Origin: Fidelibacterota bacterium
GTDB taxonomy: Bacteria; Fidelibacterota; JAANXI01
Assembly (NCBI GenBank): GCA_018263365.1
Contig: JAANXI010000111.1
Span: 1-19,984 of the forward strand
Length of the DNA: 19,984 nt
Direction of reading: 5' to 3'
A program made the position numbers and the translations under genes. The number at the start of each line of letters is the position of its first letter. Position 1 is the first letter of the stretch. The notes beneath the pieces were generated by a model. That model did no database searches. It was not told where the DNA came from and worked only from the letters and a program-made list of their open reading frames with translations. Positions 7,014 to 15,485 of the stretch are shown piece by piece.

Positions 7014-8686
7014 AAAAATTTATACACAACAATAAACTGAAAACGGCTGTCCTGGTCTTTTTCCTGATTCTTGGCAGCTCCTATATTGCTTTTGCAGATT
7101 ACTACCGCGATTTGAGCTCGCAGTTACGCCTGTTTACCGATCTGTACAAAGAATTGGTGGTGAATTATGTCGATCAGGTGAATCCCGATGCTCTTATCAA
7201 TGCGGGCATAGAGGGGATGTTGGAAACCCTTGATCCATACACGGTTTATTTGGAAAAAGAAGACCAGCACGGGATCAAAACATTAACCGAAGGTAAATAT
7301 GGCGGGGTCGGCATTCGCCTGGGAGTCCGCAATGATACGCTGACGGTTATCGCTCCCATGGAAGGGAGTCCGGCAATGCGGGCCGGCGTTCAGGCTGGCG
7401 ATAAAATCATCCAGGTCGATACCCTGAAGGCGGTAGAATTACGGTTATCAAAAGCGGCCAGCAAAATGCGGGGCGAACCGGGCACCAAAGTGACCATCAC
7501 CGTGCGCAGGCCCGGATTCGAAGACCGCATTCCGTTTGTATTAGAGCGGGAAAATATCAGGGTCCACGACTTAGCCTATGCAGATTATGTTGGGGACGGA
7601 ATCGGGTATTTTAAACTCACGTCCTTTTCAAAGAATACGGATACCGAACTGCGGAAGGCGTTTCGGAAACTGGATATCGAAAATATGGACGGCATGATCC
7701 TGGACTTACGGGATAATCCCGGCGGACTGTTATCTTCCGCGCTCGATGTGGTAGAATTGTTTGTTGAGCCCGGCATAGAGGTGCTCTCAACCCGCGGTCG
7801 AACGGACAAAGCCAACCGGACTTTTGAGACCCGGAAAAAAGCGACTGTCCCGCAGGATATCCCGGTGGCGATTATGGTCAACCACGGTTCCGCATCGGCC
7901 AGTGAAATTGTCTCCGGCGTGCTGCAGGATCTCGACAGAGCAATCATCATTGGAAAGAGTACCTTTGGCAAAGGGCTGGTCCAGACAGTTGTGCCCCTGT
8001 CACGTGAATCGGCTATCAAGGTTACTACCGCAAAATATTATATCCCCAGCGGAAGGCTTATACAGAAGCAGGACTACTTCAATGAAAAGGTCATTGAAGA
8101 TCCGGCGGAGCGGGACAGCATTTTTTACACGCAAAATCATCGGAAAGTCTTCGGCGGGGGAGGCATAAATCCCGACATTCGGGTGAAGCAGGATACCATG
8201 CCGCGGCCGGTACGGTCTATCACGGCGAAGAACTTGTTTTTTCAATTTGCTGTGGAATACCATAACCGTCATGCTGAACGTTTTTGGCCGTTTGCTATTT
8301 CCGACTCTTTATATAACCGGTTTTTCGAGTATATGGAGAATAAAAAATTCAACTATCAGACGGATGCTGAAAAGCGCTATCAGAAATTTCTGCAATCGCT
8401 TGATTCCACGGATTTAACCCAGCCGGAAATCGCGAAAGCGCAGGATATCTTCAGAAATTATCTTGCGCAGGAAAACCAGTGGCGAACCAGCGATAAAACG
8501 AAAACCTGGATCGTGAAGAACCTCCGTCGGGAATTTGCGCAAATGTATGGTGGGAGCAAGGCGCGGATCCGGGAGAGCGTGGATCATGACAACGGGTTGC
8601 AGATGGCCCTGAACATCCTGAGTGATCAGTCCGAATATCGGACGCAGCTGGGATTTGCTTCAGCCGCCGAAACCGTAGAGAATTAG
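7010..8686 (+). CDS. S41 family C-terminal processing peptidase (CtpA/Prc type)
   Basis: A periplasmic serine protease that cuts exported proteins near their C-termini. Residues ~10-30 form a hydrophobic signal or anchor segment (TAVLVFFLILGSSYIAFA). A PDZ domain follows (about 85-180; GGVGIRLG, MRAGVQAGDKI) and then the S41 core with DLRDNPGG. Ser296 in NHGSASASEI and Lys321 in STFGKGLVQT form the catalytic dyad; their 25-residue spacing equals that of E. coli Prc and B. subtilis CtpB. After ~residue 370 there is a charged C-terminal region of ~190 residues, seen in FCB-group family members, of unknown function. The ATG overlaps the tmk stop by 4 nt. The exact substrate is unknown. Confidence 0.93.
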   Translation: MKKFIHNNKLKTAVLVFFLILGSSYIAFADYYRDLSSQLRLFTDLYKELVVNYVDQVNPDALINAGIEGMLETLDPYTVYLEKEDQHGIKTLTEGKYGGVGIRLGVRNDTLTVIAPMEGSPAMRAGVQAGDKIIQVDTLKAVELRLSKAASKMRGEPGTKVTITVRRPGFEDRIPFVLERENIRVHDLAYADYVGDGIGYFKLTSFSKNTDTELRKAFRKLDIENMDGMILDLRDNPGGLLSSALDVVELFVEPGIEVLSTRGRTDKANRTFETRKKATVPQDIPVAIMVNHGSASASEIVSGVLQDLDRAIIIGKSTFGKGLVQTVVPLSRESAIKVTTAKYYIPSGRLIQKQDYFNEKVIEDPAERDSIFYTQNHRKVFGGGGINPDIRVKQDTMPRPVRSITAKNLFFQFAVEYHNRHAERFWPFAISDSLYNRFFEYMENKKFNYQTDAEKRYQKFLQSLDSTDLTQPEIAKAQDIFRNYLAQENQWRTSDKTKTWIVKNLRREFAQMYGGSKARIRESVDHDNGLQMALNILSDQSEYRTQLGFASAAETVEN

Positions 8687-8698
8687 GCGCTTTTCTGC

Positions 8699-8728
8699 TT
8701 GACATTGCCCAGAGTATTGCCCTAAATT
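8699..8728 (+). promoter_or_regulatory. Candidate sigma-70-type promoter for tRNA-Val/thrS
   Basis: A perfect TTGACA (8699-8704) is followed after 18 nt by TAAATT (8723-8728), a fair -10 match. The predicted start falls about 40 nt before the tRNA. The spacer holds a direct repeat ATTGCCC (8704-8710 and 8716-8722). Of the intergenic regions before this long gene run, this is the best promoter match I found. Confidence 0.4.
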
Positions 8729-8773
8729 CACCACGATTTGCCCGGAATCCGGTCAAATCATTTTTAACATATT

Positions 8774-8848
8774 GGGCGATTAGCTCAGCTGGTTCAGAGC
8801 ACTAGCTCGACACGCTAGGGGTCACTGGTTCGAATCCAGTATCGCCCA
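8774..8848 (+). tRNA. tRNA-Val (anticodon GAC), with C33
   Basis: A complete 75-nt cloverleaf. The acceptor arm is GGGCGAT (8774-8780) with ATCGCCC (8841-8847) and discriminator A8848; the D stem is GCTC/GAGC; the anticodon stem is CTAGC/GCTAG; the variable loop is 5 nt; the T arm is ACTGG-TTCGAAT-CCAGT. Anticodon GAC is at 8809-8811, reading GUC/GUU valine codons, with A37. CCA is not encoded. Position 33 (8808) is C where U is nearly universal. All stems are intact, so it does not look like a decayed gene. It lies 42 nt before thrS on the same strand. Confidence 0.93.
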
Positions 8849-8890
8849 CACAAATATGCTAATTGAATAAGATGCAGAAATTGACAGTAC

Positions 8891-10855
8891 ATGGACGAAA
8901 TAAAAGTAACTCTCCCAGACGGTTCCTCGCAGGAGCATCCTGCCGGCGTTACTCCTCTCGAAATTGCTCAGTCAATAGGTAGCCGCCTCGCCAAAGACGC
9001 GGTTGCGGCTAAAATCAACGGTGAACAGGTTGATATCACTCGTCCAATCCACGAGGATTGCGATCTCGAAATCATCACTATTGATTCTGACGAAGGCCAG
9101 GAGGTTCTGCGGCACAGTACTTCCCACCTAATGGCGCAAGCGGTGGAGCAGCTGTATCCTGATGCTAAAATTGCTATCGGACCACCGATCGAGAAGGGGT
9201 TTTACTACGACATCGATGTTGACGAACCCTTTTCCGACGAGGATTTGGCGAAAATCGAAGAACGGATGCGTGAAATCGCAGAAAAGGATTATGACGTCAA
9301 GCGGGAAGAGAAGTCCATAGAGGAATTGATCGGCCTTTTCGACGAGCGGAACGAGGATTACAAAATCGAAATCCTCGAACAGATTCGCGACGAAGAAGGC
9401 GATGATTCTGCTTCCGTGTACTGGCAGGGCGAATTTGTGGATCTCTGCCGGGGGCCACACACTCCCTCAACCGGATGGTTAAAGCATTTCAATTTACTGA
9501 ATGTCGCCGGGGCTTACTGGCGCGGAGATGAAAACAACCAGATGCTCCAGCGGATTTACGGAACCAGCTGGCCCAGCGAAAAAGAGTTGCAGGAACACCT
9601 CGAGCATCTTGAGGAGGCCAAGGCCAGGGATCACCGGAAACTCGGCAAGGAACTGGATCTGTTTAGTTTTCATAAGGAATCACCTGCGGCCCCGTTTTTT
9701 CATCCCAAGGGTGCAATTATCTACAATGAATTGGTTGGACACATCCGGGATCTTTATAAAGAGTATAATTACTCTGAAGTGATTACCCCGCAGATTCTGG
9801 ACCTCGATCTTTGGCATCGCTCGGGGCATTATGAGAATTACAAAGAGAATATGTACTTCACTTCTCAAAAGGGTGATGAGAAGGAGTTCGCGGTCAAGCC
9901 GATGAACTGTCCAACTCACACTTTTATCTACGCATCGCAAAAGCGTTCGTACCGCGACCTGCCGCTGCGCATTGCTGATTTCGGGCGGCTGCATCGGTAT
10001 GAACGGACCGGCGCCACCGGCGGACTAACCCGTGTCCGGTCGTTCGCCCAGGATGATGCGCACATTTTCTGTACCATCGACCAGATTGAGGAAGAGGTCG
10101 TTGAACTTGTTGAGATTATTCTCAACACTTATGAATTATTCGAATTCGGCGATGTGGAGATAGAAATCAGCACTCGCCCTGAGAAGTATATCGGCGAAAT
10201 CGAAACCTGGGACCGGGCTGAGGATATTCTGGAAGCCGCGCTTGAGCACAAAGGCTATGAATACAATATCAATGAAGGCGATGGTGCCTTCTATGGACCG
10301 AAGATCGACTTCATTGTGAAAGACGCACTGGACCGTGACTGGCAGCTTGGCACCGTGCAGCTCGATTTCATGATGCCCGAACGTTTCGACCTGACTTACA
10401 CCGCATCCAGCGGTGATGAAGAGCGTCCGGTGATGGTACACCGGGCCGTGCTGGGATCGCTGGAACGGTTTATCGGAATCTTACTTGAGCATACCGCAGG
10501 TGAACTGCCGCTCTGGCTGACTCCGGTGCAGTTCAGTCTGTTGCCAATAACTGACGATCACCACGATTATGCGTATGAGTTGAAAGATAAGTTTTTTGAC
10601 GCAGGCATCCGTGTAGAGGTTGATGCCAGGAATGAAAAAGTCGGCGCGAAGATCCGTGAAGCTGAAGTGCAGAAAATCCCCTACATGGGCATTATTGGTG
10701 ACCGGGAAGTAGAGAATGGAACCATCTCGTTGCGTCAACACACTATTGGCGACGTTGGGGCCTTGCCCGTATCCGAAGTATTGGATAAATTGTTAGTTAA
10801 AATTGAAGAAAAACAAATGCGTATAAACACAAAGCAGGAGGATCAAACAGTTTGA
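8891..10855 (+). CDS. thrS: Threonine--tRNA ligase
   Basis: Class II aminoacyl-tRNA synthetase that charges tRNA-Thr. Full length (654 residues) with all domains: TGS (about 1-62), the editing domain with HSTSHLMAQ (HxxxH), the class II catalytic core, and the anticodon-binding domain (about 540-640; LTPVQFSLLPI). The zinc ligands that select threonine are Cys340 (MNCPTH), His391 (DDAHIFC) and His517 (MVHRAV), offset by six from E. coli C334/H385/H511. No strong SD precedes the ATG, and I see no T-box leader. It heads the translation cluster; its TGA overlaps the TTG start of infC, as expected for coupled synthesis. It is probably co-transcribed with the upstream tRNA-Val. Confidence 0.98.
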   Translation: MDEIKVTLPDGSSQEHPAGVTPLEIAQSIGSRLAKDAVAAKINGEQVDITRPIHEDCDLEIITIDSDEGQEVLRHSTSHLMAQAVEQLYPDAKIAIGPPIEKGFYYDIDVDEPFSDEDLAKIEERMREIAEKDYDVKREEKSIEELIGLFDERNEDYKIEILEQIRDEEGDDSASVYWQGEFVDLCRGPHTPSTGWLKHFNLLNVAGAYWRGDENNQMLQRIYGTSWPSEKELQEHLEHLEEAKARDHRKLGKELDLFSFHKESPAAPFFHPKGAIIYNELVGHIRDLYKEYNYSEVITPQILDLDLWHRSGHYENYKENMYFTSQKGDEKEFAVKPMNCPTHTFIYASQKRSYRDLPLRIADFGRLHRYERTGATGGLTRVRSFAQDDAHIFCTIDQIEEEVVELVEIILNTYELFEFGDVEIEISTRPEKYIGEIETWDRAEDILEAALEHKGYEYNINEGDGAFYGPKIDFIVKDALDRDWQLGTVQLDFMMPERFDLTYTASSGDEERPVMVHRAVLGSLERFIGILLEHTAGELPLWLTPVQFSLLPITDDHHDYAYELKDKFFDAGIRVEVDARNEKVGAKIREAEVQKIPYMGIIGDREVENGTISLRQHTIGDVGALPVSEVLDKLLVKIEEKQMRINTKQEDQTV

Positions 10856-11364
10856 AAGACGAGTTACGAGTTAACGAAGACATTCGGGTTCACAAAGTCC
10901 GGTTAATTGATAATGAGGGAGAACAAGTTGGCATTGTGGACATAAAAGAAGCTCGTAATATGGCTGATGAAAGAGGATATGATCTGGTGGAGGTCGCACC
11001 CAATGCGGAGCCTCCTGTGTGCAGGCTTCTGGATTATGGCAAATATCTCTATGAACAGAAGAAAAAAGAGAAGGAAGCCAAGAAAAAGCAGCATACTATT
11101 GAAGTCAAAGAAGTCCGGTTTCGTCCACAAATCGAGGAGCATGATTTTAATACCAAGTTGAATCAGATGCGGAAATTCCTGGAAAATGGCAATAAGGTGA
11201 AGGTTACGGTGTTTTTCCGCGGCCGGGAGATGGAGTACCAGGAATTCGGCAGAGAATTACTGGACCGGGTTGTGGAAGAGACCAAAGATGTAGCAAGCGT
11301 CGACGGCAAGCCAAGCATGGAAGGCCGTCAGATGGTAATGTATTTAATGGGAAGTACAAACTGA
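10852..11364 (+). CDS. infC: Translation initiation factor IF-3
   Basis: Binds the 30S subunit, keeps it apart from 50S and proofreads the start codon-initiator tRNA pair. The 170-residue protein has the N-terminal domain (VNEDIR..., DYGKYLYEQKKKEKEAKKK linker) and the C-terminal domain (KEVRFRPQIEEHDF, KVTVFFRGREM). It begins with TTG (10852-10854), preceded by a strong AGGAGG (10836-10841) and overlapping the thrS stop. Poor start codons on infC are a known device by which IF-3 represses its own translation (AUU in E. coli); TTG here may do the same. Next gene rpmI follows after 15 nt. Confidence 0.97.
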   Translation: MKDELRVNEDIRVHKVRLIDNEGEQVGIVDIKEARNMADERGYDLVEVAPNAEPPVCRLLDYGKYLYEQKKKEKEAKKKQHTIEVKEVRFRPQIEEHDFNTKLNQMRKFLENGNKVKVTVFFRGREMEYQEFGRELLDRVVEETKDVASVDGKPSMEGRQMVMYLMGSTN

Positions 11365-11379
11365 TTGAGGTGACAAAAT

Positions 11380-11574
11380 ATGCCAAAAATGAAAAGTAAT
11401 CGCGGTGCAAAAAAACGATTTAAAAAGACTGCCAAGGGAAAAGTCAAGCGGCACAGTGCTTATACAGGACACCAGTTTTCCTCGAAATCTCCGGAACAGA
11501 AACGCCGGTTACGGCAGGGGAAAATCGTTGACAAGGCCGATGAAAAACGTGTAAAACGAATGTTGCAAAGTTAA
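11380..11574 (+). CDS. rpmI: Large ribosomal subunit protein bL35
   Basis: A 64-residue, very basic protein beginning MPKMKSNRGAKKRFKKTAKG, with the SPEQKRRLRQG and MLQS segments typical of bL35. It binds 23S rRNA in the large subunit. It sits in the conserved infC-rpmI-rplT order, with GAGGTG as SD 8 nt before the ATG. Confidence 0.98.
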   Translation: MPKMKSNRGAKKRFKKTAKGKVKRHSAYTGHQFSSKSPEQKRRLRQGKIVDKADEKRVKRMLQS

Positions 11575-11587
11575 AGGAAATTAATTC

Positions 11588-11932
11588 ATGCCACGCGCGA
11601 ATAGTTCTGTACCAAGAAAACGACGTCATAATAAAGTAGTAAAAGAAGCCAAGGGATATTTTGGTGCTCGATCCAGGCTGTACCGTACTGCCAAAGATGC
11701 GGTGGAAAAAGCCGGACAGTATGCCTACCGGGATCGTCGCCAGAGAAAACGCGATTTCCGGAGTCTCTGGATTACGCGCATCAACGCGGCGGCCAGACAA
11801 CACGATATGAGCTACTCCCGGCTCATACACGGGCTGAAAGAGGCCAATATTGAGCTGAACCGGAAGATGATGGCAGACATGGCTGTACGCGATCCTGAGG
11901 GGTTCGAGGCGCTTGTCAATAAAGTGAAGTAG
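11588..11932 (+). CDS. rplT: Large ribosomal subunit protein bL20
   Basis: A 114-residue basic protein with the bL20 hallmarks: PRKRRHNKVVKEAKGYFGARS, then YAYRDRRQRKRDFRSLWI and RINAAAR. It is an early-assembly 23S rRNA-binding protein and in several bacteria represses the infC-rpmI-rplT mRNA. An SD (AAAGGA) lies before the ATG. It follows rpmI by 13 nt and precedes pheS by only 11 nt, leaving no room for a pheST attenuator of the E. coli type. Confidence 0.98.
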   Translation: MPRANSSVPRKRRHNKVVKEAKGYFGARSRLYRTAKDAVEKAGQYAYRDRRQRKRDFRSLWITRINAAARQHDMSYSRLIHGLKEANIELNRKMMADMAVRDPEGFEALVNKVK

Positions 11933-11943
11933 CGCCAAATTTC

Positions 11944-12963
11944 ATGGCGTTAACCGATGACATAGAGGACATTCGATCCAGTTTTTCCGACGCACTTGAG
12001 TCTGCAGGTGATGATCTCGAAGAACTAGAGTCGCTGCGGATACAGTATCTCGGTCGCAAGGGGAAAGTCCAGCAATTATTTAGTCTGATAGGGCAGGCCG
12101 ACCCTGAAGAACGTCCGAAAATCGGTAAGCTTATCAATGATCTCAAAGAAGAGGTTACCGACAAGCTCGAGTCCGCCAAAGCACAGGCTGAAGCGGCCAA
12201 AGAGCGGAAAGAAGCCGAAATAGATGTCACGCTGCCCGGCGTGCAACCGTTTGTCGGCCACGATCATCCGCTGGCGCTGACCATGGATAAGATGCAACAG
12301 ATATTTACATCGCTGGGATTTGTCACCATGGAAGGCCCGGAGATCGAAACAGATTATTACAACTTCGAGTCACTGAACATTCCCAAAGATCATCCGGCGA
12401 GGGATATGCAGGATACCTTCTATATCGAGGACGAGATAGTCCTGCGGACACACACCTCGCCTGTACAAGTACGGGTAATGGAAAATTACGATCCTCCTGT
12501 GCGGATAATTGTTCCGGGCAGAGTATACCGGAACGAAGCAGTAAGCGCCCGCAGCAATTGCCTGTTTTACCAGATTGAGGGTTTATATGTTGATGAGGAT
12601 GTGACTTTTGCCGATCTGAAGGGCACGCTCCAGCAATTTATTCACCGGTTTTTTGGCAAAGATGCCAAAATCCGGTTTCGCCCGGATTTCTTTCCGTTTA
12701 CCGAGCCCAGCGTTGAAATTGACATTTCCTGCTTTATCTGCGGCGGAAGCGGATGCCGACTCTGTAAAAACGAGGGCTGGCTGGAAATTCTTGGGGCCGG
12801 GATGGTCGACCCGAATGTCTTTCAATACGCTGGATACGATCCGGAAAAATACACCGGATTCGCGTTTGGGATGGGCGTCGACAGGATCGCCTTGATGAAG
12901 TACGGCGTGCATGATATCCGGCTGCTGTACGACAGCGATTTGCGATTTCTGCGCCAATTCTGA
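11944..12963 (+). CDS. pheS: Phenylalanine--tRNA ligase, alpha subunit
   Basis: Catalytic subunit of the (alpha-beta)2 PheRS. The 339-residue protein has an N-terminal coiled coil (about 1-90), then the class II core: MEGPEIETDYYNFESLNIP, the motif 2 region (VPGRVYRNEA, FRPDFFPFTEPSVE) and motif 3 (GFAFGMGVDRIALM). An insert CFICGGSGCRLC has the CxxC...CxxC spacing of a zinc-binding loop; it is found in Bacteroidota-like PheS and absent from E. coli PheS. The ATG follows rplT closely with only a weak SD, suggesting coupling. pheT follows after 96 nt. Confidence 0.97.
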   Translation: MALTDDIEDIRSSFSDALESAGDDLEELESLRIQYLGRKGKVQQLFSLIGQADPEERPKIGKLINDLKEEVTDKLESAKAQAEAAKERKEAEIDVTLPGVQPFVGHDHPLALTMDKMQQIFTSLGFVTMEGPEIETDYYNFESLNIPKDHPARDMQDTFYIEDEIVLRTHTSPVQVRVMENYDPPVRIIVPGRVYRNEAVSARSNCLFYQIEGLYVDEDVTFADLKGTLQQFIHRFFGKDAKIRFRPDFFPFTEPSVEIDISCFICGGSGCRLCKNEGWLEILGAGMVDPNVFQYAGYDPEKYTGFAFGMGVDRIALMKYGVHDIRLLYDSDLRFLRQF

Positions 12964-13024
12964 TATATCTGCAACTCTTTCTAATCAGACCTTTCAGGAG
13001 GAATTCCCTTTTTCAACCAACTAT

Positions 13025-13048
13025 AACACTTAAACACTTTAACACTGC
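13025..13048 (+). repeat. Three tandem 8-nt repeats in the pheS-pheT gap
   Basis: AACACTTA, AACACTTT and AACACTGC stand head to tail at an exact 8-nt period, ending 11 nt before the pheT ATG. An AGGAGG (12996-13001) lies further upstream with no start codon at a usable distance. The function is unknown; it may be a standby or spacer region for pheT translation, or chance. Confidence 0.6.
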
Positions 13049-13059
13049 AATAGGAAAAA

Positions 13060-15453
13060 ATGCGCGTATCATTGGAATGGCTTCGGGAATACACTGATTT
13101 TGACCAGTCGGCGCAGGATTTAGCCGACGAGATGACTTTAACGTCGCTGGAGTCCGTCACTTTTCTGAAAGAATCCTCCTTTTTTAAAGATATTACTATC
13201 GGTCGTATACAGTCGGCAGAGGATCATCCGAACGCTGACAAACTGCGCGTTTGCCGCGTTGAAACCGATTCCGAAAATGTTGCACAAATTATCTGCGGAG
13301 CGCCCAATGTCCGGGAAGGGCAGATGGCGCCGGTGATTCATCCCGGGACGACGCTGCCCGATGGTAACAAAATTGAAAAGGTGAAACTACGCGGCGTGGA
13401 ATCCAACGGGATGCTCCCGTCAGAACGGGAGTTAGGATTGAGCGGTTCCCATGCCGGGATATTAGTGCTTCGTGAGGACTCTGAGGTTGGCGATAATTTC
13501 TGGGAGTATCTCCAGGAGTATTGGCAGGGTCTCGATATCGAAATTACGCCGAACCGACCGGACTGTCTGAGTCATATCGGTATTGCGAGGGAAATCAGTG
13601 CGATGAATAGCACCGAACTCAGCCTGCCTGAGATCGACATTTCCGAATCCGATACACAAATAGAAGATGCATGTAAAGTTGTCATTCACGACGCCGAAAA
13701 ATGCCCCCGATATGCGGCTCGCGTCGTGAAAGATGTGGATATCAAGCCGTCGCCACTCTGGTTACAGGAACGGTTGAAGGCCGTGGGACTGCGCCCGATT
13801 AATAACGTGGTGGATGCCTCTAACTATGTGCTTATGGAAACCGGTCATCCGCTGCATACTTTCGATTATGATACACTAGCTGATCACACCATTGAGGTTC
13901 GCACCGCCAAAGACGGAGAAGAATTTACTACACTGGATGGGAAAATACGTGAGCTGACTGATGAAATTCTGCTTATATGCGATGCGGAAGAACCGGTGGC
14001 TATCGCCGGGATCATGGGCGGTGAAAATTCTGAAGTGACGAATGATACAGTCAATGTACTTATTGAAAGCGCCTATTTTGATCCGACGACGGTTCGGCGC
14101 GGTTCTAAGTACCTTGGTTTATCGACAGAGGCCAGTAAACGGTTCGAACGGGGTGCAGATCCAAACGGTGTTATTTATGCACTCAACCGGTTGACCCAGA
14201 TGATCCAGGAACTGGCCGGCGGGGGAGTACCACAGGGGATTGTTGACGAATATCCGAATCTCATCGAAACGAATTTAGTCGAATTGCGGGTATCCAGAAC
14301 TTCGAAAATTATCGGCACAGAGATATCCAGCAGGGAAATTCAGAAGATTTTAACATCGCTGGGATTTGATATCACTGATTCAAAGAATGATGTCATTACT
14401 GTCGAAGTACCGACATTCCGCCCGGACATCGAACGGGAAATCGATTTAATAGAGGAAGTTCTCAGAATCTACGGGATGGACAACGTTCCGTCCCCGTCGT
14501 CCTTCGAGGTGACAACCCAGAAGCCGGTCCCGCGTGACCGGACTGTTCAGAATAGCCTGAAGCAAATCTGGCAGGGATTCGGTTTTAACGAAACGTTTTC
14601 GTACAGTCTCGTGAACGAGTCACACTGTTACCCGGAAGTCACCGGAAAAACCCCGGTCAGAATACGGAATCCGCTCAGCGAAGAGATGGCGTACATGCGA
14701 ACAACGTTAATTCCGGCCTTGGTGGATGGGATTCAAAAAAACAAAAACCGGAAAGAAATCAATGTCCGGCTGTTCGAATTCGGGCGGGTGTTTGACAAGA
14801 ACGAAAATTCGGAAACCGGGGCTGATGAGTATGAACATTTTGCCGCGCTGGCATGCGGGGATGTGGTTCCGGTTACCTGGAGTGCAGAACAAAAAAAAAT
14901 TGATTTCTATCACTTCAAAGGATATATTGAAGCAATGCTCGAAGTGCTTGGGCTAAGTGGTTTATCTTATAAACGGTTAAATACCGTGCTATTCAAACCT
15001 GGGTTTGTCCTTATGCATCAAGAGAGCACAATCGGTTACGGCGGGCAAATCAGTTTAACTCTCCAGGATGAATTTGACCTTGAGCATCCGGCATTTGGCG
15101 TGGAATTGAATATTTCCGCATTGCAACCGCTGGCGGATACGACAGTTCACTACCATAAACCGTCGCCATATCCATCTGTGGAGCGTGATTTGAGTTTTGT
15201 GGTGGATGAGGATGTGGAAGCAGCGACGCTCACACGGGTAATCGATGACGCTGGGGGTGACCTGCTCAGTAATGTGCATCTCTACGATCTATATGAAGGT
15301 GAACAGATTCCGGAAGCCAAAAAGTCGTTAACGTACACTCTCGAATTTGTGTCAGCAGAACGAACCTTAACAGAAGAGGAAGTGGATTCCTTCGTTGAGA
15401 ATATCCTGGATCGCACCCGGCAGGAAGTTGGGGCGAAACTCCGGGACGAATAA
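13060..15453 (+). CDS. pheT: Phenylalanine--tRNA ligase, beta subunit
   Basis: Beta subunit of PheRS: binds tRNA-Phe and edits misacylated Tyr-tRNA-Phe. At 797 residues it is full length. It starts MRVSLEWLREYTDF as the family does, then an EMAP-like tRNA-binding domain (about 40-150; DHPNADKLRVC), B3/B4 editing domain (about 210-385), B5 (about 410-480), the catalytic-like core, and a C-terminal ferredoxin-fold anticodon-binding domain (about 700-797; YPSVERDLSFVV). It reads MLPSERELGLS where many homologues have MLCSERELGL. The nearest SD is weak (AGGAAA). The separation from pheS by 96 nt with octamer repeats is unusual for this pair. Confidence 0.97.
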   Translation: MRVSLEWLREYTDFDQSAQDLADEMTLTSLESVTFLKESSFFKDITIGRIQSAEDHPNADKLRVCRVETDSENVAQIICGAPNVREGQMAPVIHPGTTLPDGNKIEKVKLRGVESNGMLPSERELGLSGSHAGILVLREDSEVGDNFWEYLQEYWQGLDIEITPNRPDCLSHIGIAREISAMNSTELSLPEIDISESDTQIEDACKVVIHDAEKCPRYAARVVKDVDIKPSPLWLQERLKAVGLRPINNVVDASNYVLMETGHPLHTFDYDTLADHTIEVRTAKDGEEFTTLDGKIRELTDEILLICDAEEPVAIAGIMGGENSEVTNDTVNVLIESAYFDPTTVRRGSKYLGLSTEASKRFERGADPNGVIYALNRLTQMIQELAGGGVPQGIVDEYPNLIETNLVELRVSRTSKIIGTEISSREIQKILTSLGFDITDSKNDVITVEVPTFRPDIEREIDLIEEVLRIYGMDNVPSPSSFEVTTQKPVPRDRTVQNSLKQIWQGFGFNETFSYSLVNESHCYPEVTGKTPVRIRNPLSEEMAYMRTTLIPALVDGIQKNKNRKEINVRLFEFGRVFDKNENSETGADEYEHFAALACGDVVPVTWSAEQKKIDFYHFKGYIEAMLEVLGLSGLSYKRLNTVLFKPGFVLMHQESTIGYGGQISLTLQDEFDLEHPAFGVELNISALQPLADTTVHYHKPSPYPSVERDLSFVVDEDVEAATLTRVIDDAGGDLLSNVHLYDLYEGEQIPEAKKSLTYTLEFVSAERTLTEEEVDSFVENILDRTRQEVGAKLRDE

Positions 15454-15485
15454 CGTGTTAAATAAATCACTGAGGATTTAAACCG

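Noticed and set aside
8849..8890. T-box leader upstream of thrS
   Set aside because: Only 42 nt separate the tRNA from the start codon and no T-box sequence or terminator is present.
13003..13026. Phe-containing leader peptide after the AGGAGG before pheT
   Set aside because: The only possible start would be ATT one base after the SD, which is too close, and no attenuator stem-loops follow.
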